Assembly (NCBI GenBank): GCA_040081265.1
Contig: JBEBGV010000052.1
Coordinates: 1-33,348, forward strand
From: JBEBGV01 sp040081265
GTDB lineage: Bacteria; Acidobacteriota; Vicinamibacteria; Vicinamibacterales; UBA2999
Direction of reading: 5' to 3'
DNA: 33,348 nt
The translations under genes and the position numbers were made by a program. Positions 31,789-33,348 of the stretch are shown piece after piece. Under the pieces are notes generated by a model, which was given only the letters and a program-made list of their open reading frames with translations, was not told where the DNA came from and made no database searches. Every line of letters starts with the position of its first letter. Within the stretch, counting starts at the first letter, position 1.

Positions 31789-32694
31789 ATGGAGTGGCTC
31801 AACTATCACCACCTGCACTACTTCTGGATGGCTGCCCGCGAGGGCAGCGTGTCGCGCGCCAGTGCGCTGCTCCGCCTGGCGCAGCCGACGGTCTCGGCGC
31901 AGATCCGGCAACTCGAGGGCAGCCTGGGGACGAAGCTCTTCCAGCGCCAGGGCCGGTCACTCGTGCTCACCGACACCGGTCGCCTGGTCTATCAGTTTGC
32001 CGACGAGATCTTCGGCATCGGGCGTGAGCTGATCGAGACCGTCCACGGGCGGCAGGCTGGGCGTTCGAGGCCACTGGCGGTTGGCGTCGCCAACGCCGTG
32101 CCGAAGCTGATCGTGTCGCGGCTGCTGCGGCCGCTGCTCCTGGGGCCTGATCCGATCAGGGTCGTGTGTCGCGAAGACAACACCGAGCACCTGCTCGCGC
32201 AGCTTGCCACCCACAGCCTTGACGTGGTCATCGCGGACGTCGTCGCTCCACCACACGTACGCGTGAAAGTGTTCAGCCACACCCTGGGCGAGTCATCTAT
32301 CGCGTTCTTCGCCCCAACCGACGTCGCTGCGCGAATCCGGCGCAGGTTCCCCTCGTCGCTCGACGGCGCACCGATGGTGCTTCCGCCATCGAACACCATG
32401 CTCCGCCGAACACTTGATCAGTGGTTCGATGCCAGGGCCATTCATCCCCGCATCATCGGGGAGTTCGAGGATCCCGCGCTGATGAAGGCGGTAGGGGCCG
32501 ACGCCGGTGCCATCTTCCCGGCGCCAGCGGCGATTGCGCGTGACGTGAGCCGGATCTATGGTGTGCGCCAGGCCGGCCGGACCGACGAGGTCGTCGAACG
32601 CTACTTCGCCATTTCGGTCGAGCGGCGCATCAGACATCCCGGGGTGGCCGCGCTGACCAGCGCGGCACGGGAAGACGTCTTTGCCACCGACTAG
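31789..32694 (+). CDS. nhaR: LysR-family regulator NhaR
   Basis: The 301-residue protein has an N-terminal winged HTH (about 5-65; NYHHLHYFWMAAREGSVSRA, QPTVSAQIRQLEG). The effector domain matches E. coli NhaR by eye: LYYFW-like start, RQGRSLVLTDTGRLVYQFADEIF, VGVANAVPKLIVSRLL, LLAQLATHSLDVVIAD, GEFEDPALMKAVGADAGAIF and ERRIRHPGV near the end. NhaR activates sodium/proton antiporter genes in response to Na+ and alkaline pH. No nhaA is in the window. The gene is divergent from terC instead. GAGGAA eight bases before the ATG supports this start. The stop overlaps the convergent gene by 4 bp. Confidence 0.88.
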   Translation: MEWLNYHHLHYFWMAAREGSVSRASALLRLAQPTVSAQIRQLEGSLGTKLFQRQGRSLVLTDTGRLVYQFADEIFGIGRELIETVHGRQAGRSRPLAVGVANAVPKLIVSRLLRPLLLGPDPIRVVCREDNTEHLLAQLATHSLDVVIADVVAPPHVRVKVFSHTLGESSIAFFAPTDVAARIRRRFPSSLDGAPMVLPPSNTMLRRTLDQWFDARAIHPRIIGEFEDPALMKAVGADAGAIFPAPAAIARDVSRIYGVRQAGRTDEVVERYFAISVERRIRHPGVAALTSAAREDVFATD

Positions 32695-33200
32695 AACTGC
32701 AGGTGCGTCTTGAGCGCCTCGATCCGCGCAGCGTCGAACCCGGGGATGTTCTTCAAGTCGTCCGGCGCCGTAAAGCGCATCGTCGAACGATACGCGACGA
32801 TCGCCTCAGCCACCTCAGGGGTCACATCGAGCACGAATCGCAGCTCATCGGCGGGTGCCCGGTTCAGGTTGACGCGGCCATACCGACGTCCGAGATAACG
32901 CTGTACCTGCTCGAATTGTGCGTCGCTGGCGCTGGCACCGAACGTCACCATCAGATCGAGCACGGCAGACCACTCCTGCCGCGTTCGGAGAGTCGTGGTC
33001 GCGATGGCCGACTCGTGACAGGTGCTGCAGACCATCTCAAATGTGGTGCGCGCGGCCTGATCCTCCGGACTCAGCGGCTCTTCCGCGTTTGGCGGCGCCT
33101 GCGGGCCGACTGACGAAGACGGGCTAGCCGAAACGGCAACGTAGGCGCTCACGAGGAGCATGCCCGAACACAGTGCCAGCGATGCGAACGAATGAGTCAC
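32691..33200 (-). CDS. Exported heme-c / ComEA-like helix-hairpin-helix fusion protein
   Basis: The 169-residue protein has an N-terminal signal (LALCSGMLLVSAYVAVSAS). A short cytochrome-c-like domain has CSTCH (58-62), a covalent heme-binding motif, and a possible distal Met84. A ComEA-type helix-hairpin-helix region covers about 108-169 (RVNLNRAPADELRFVLDVTPEVAEAIV, DDLKNIPGFDAARIEAL). ComEA HhH domains bind DNA without sequence preference in the periplasm during uptake. The heme part suggests electron transfer or sensing. The combination is unusual, and no function is assigned. The start is GTG 33200, with no good Shine-Dalgarno. It overlaps nhaR by 4 bp at the stops and is divergent from the gene starting at 33321. 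Confidence 0.8.
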   Translation of the reverse strand: MTHSFASLALCSGMLLVSAYVAVSASPSSSVGPQAPPNAEEPLSPEDQAARTTFEMVCSTCHESAIATTTLRTRQEWSAVLDLMVTFGASASDAQFEQVQRYLGRRYGRVNLNRAPADELRFVLDVTPEVAEAIVAYRSTMRFTAPDDLKNIPGFDAARIEALKTHLQF

Positions 33201-33287
33201 GATGAAGTCTCACACGAGATGAACCGATAAGGGGGTGGCCCCGTCACGTGAATCCCTATACTATGTCGCGTGGCCGCTTCCGACCTG

Positions 33288-33302
33288 ACCCCTATAGGGG
33301 GT
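33288..33302. promoter_or_regulatory. CsoR/CstR-like palindrome ACCCCTATAGGGGGT
   Basis: CCCCTATAGGGG (33289-33300) is a perfect 12-bp palindrome, extended by A/T at its ends. It resembles operators of the CsoR/CstR/RcnR family (TACCC..TATA..GGGTA type), which respond to Cu(I), persulfides or Ni/Co. It lies 18 bp before the ATG at 33321, and the embedded TATAGG could be part of a -10 box, so a bound repressor would block initiation. No such regulator is encoded in the window. Confidence 0.45.
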
Positions 33303-33320
33303 AGCGTGCCTGGAGGACAC

Positions 33321-33348
33321 ATGATCGTTTCGAGTCGCTATCTCTTCC
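33321..33348 (+). CDS. Start of a gene cut by the window end
   Basis: ATG 33321 has a strong Shine-Dalgarno GGAGG (33312-33316) four bases upstream and opens MIVSSRYLF. Nine codons are too few for identification. The CsoR/CstR-like palindrome just upstream suggests control by copper or sulfur stress, which is inference. Confidence 0.6.

Overview
The window is GC-rich, densely coded bacterial chromosome. The best taxonomic guess is an acidobacterium of the Vicinamibacteria type. That guess rests on gene content: an acidobacterial-type MacB/FtsX (ADOP-like) permease fragment, Oar-like TonB receptors with an N-terminal carboxypeptidase-regulatory domain, Asp-box exported proteins and many secreted hypothetical proteins. 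No phage, IS element, CRISPR array or rRNA was seen. One tRNA is present.

Layout. 1-321: the end of an ABC permease domain, which stops abruptly in the 18-bp tandem repeat closing an opposite-strand metzincin-like secreted protease (to 2892). This looks like a rearrangement or misassembly junction. 3130-7620 (minus): tRNA-Ser(CGA), tadA, a membrane HD-GYP/GAF protein and ilvA. 7650-8573 (plus): a canonical metallo-beta-lactamase-fold hydrolase. 8533-12126 (minus): a glycan cassette rmlB-rmlA-rmlC-GT2 without rmlD. 12223-16244 (minus): an AmpG-like MFS permease translationally coupled to a DUF4301 protein, then a YncE-like beta-propeller. 16295-17974 (plus): a Tat-exported type B carboxylesterase. 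17971-22673 (minus): a cysteine-bearing Asp-box exported protein, an Oar-like TonB receptor and a small Cys/His membrane protein. 22751-26882 (plus): an MBL-fold protein with a degraded metal site 1, a secreted protein of unknown function, a SpoIIE/RsbU-like phosphatase and a DUF1624 membrane acyltransferase. 26883-30169 (minus): a quinone oxidoreductase and a second TonB receptor. 30272-33200: an NTF2-like lipoprotein, TerC/Alx, NhaR, and a heme-c plus ComEA-like HhH fusion. A new gene starts at 33321 behind a CsoR/CstR-like palindrome.

How it fits together. The rml genes make a dTDP-rhamnose precursor that the GT2 enzyme probably uses for surface glycan. DUF4301 plus the AmpG-like permease may belong to muropeptide recycling. 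The two TonB systems with exported partners point to uptake across the outer membrane. NhaR facing TerC suggests cation/pH control of a metal exporter.

Three whole-window patterns stand out. First, three copies of a palindromic intergenic repeat bounded by TACGTAGG-like ends occur. Second, every convergent gene pair overlaps or abuts at its stop codons. Third, several genes have a -10-like box only 7-10 nt before the start codon, which suggests leaderless or near-leaderless transcripts.
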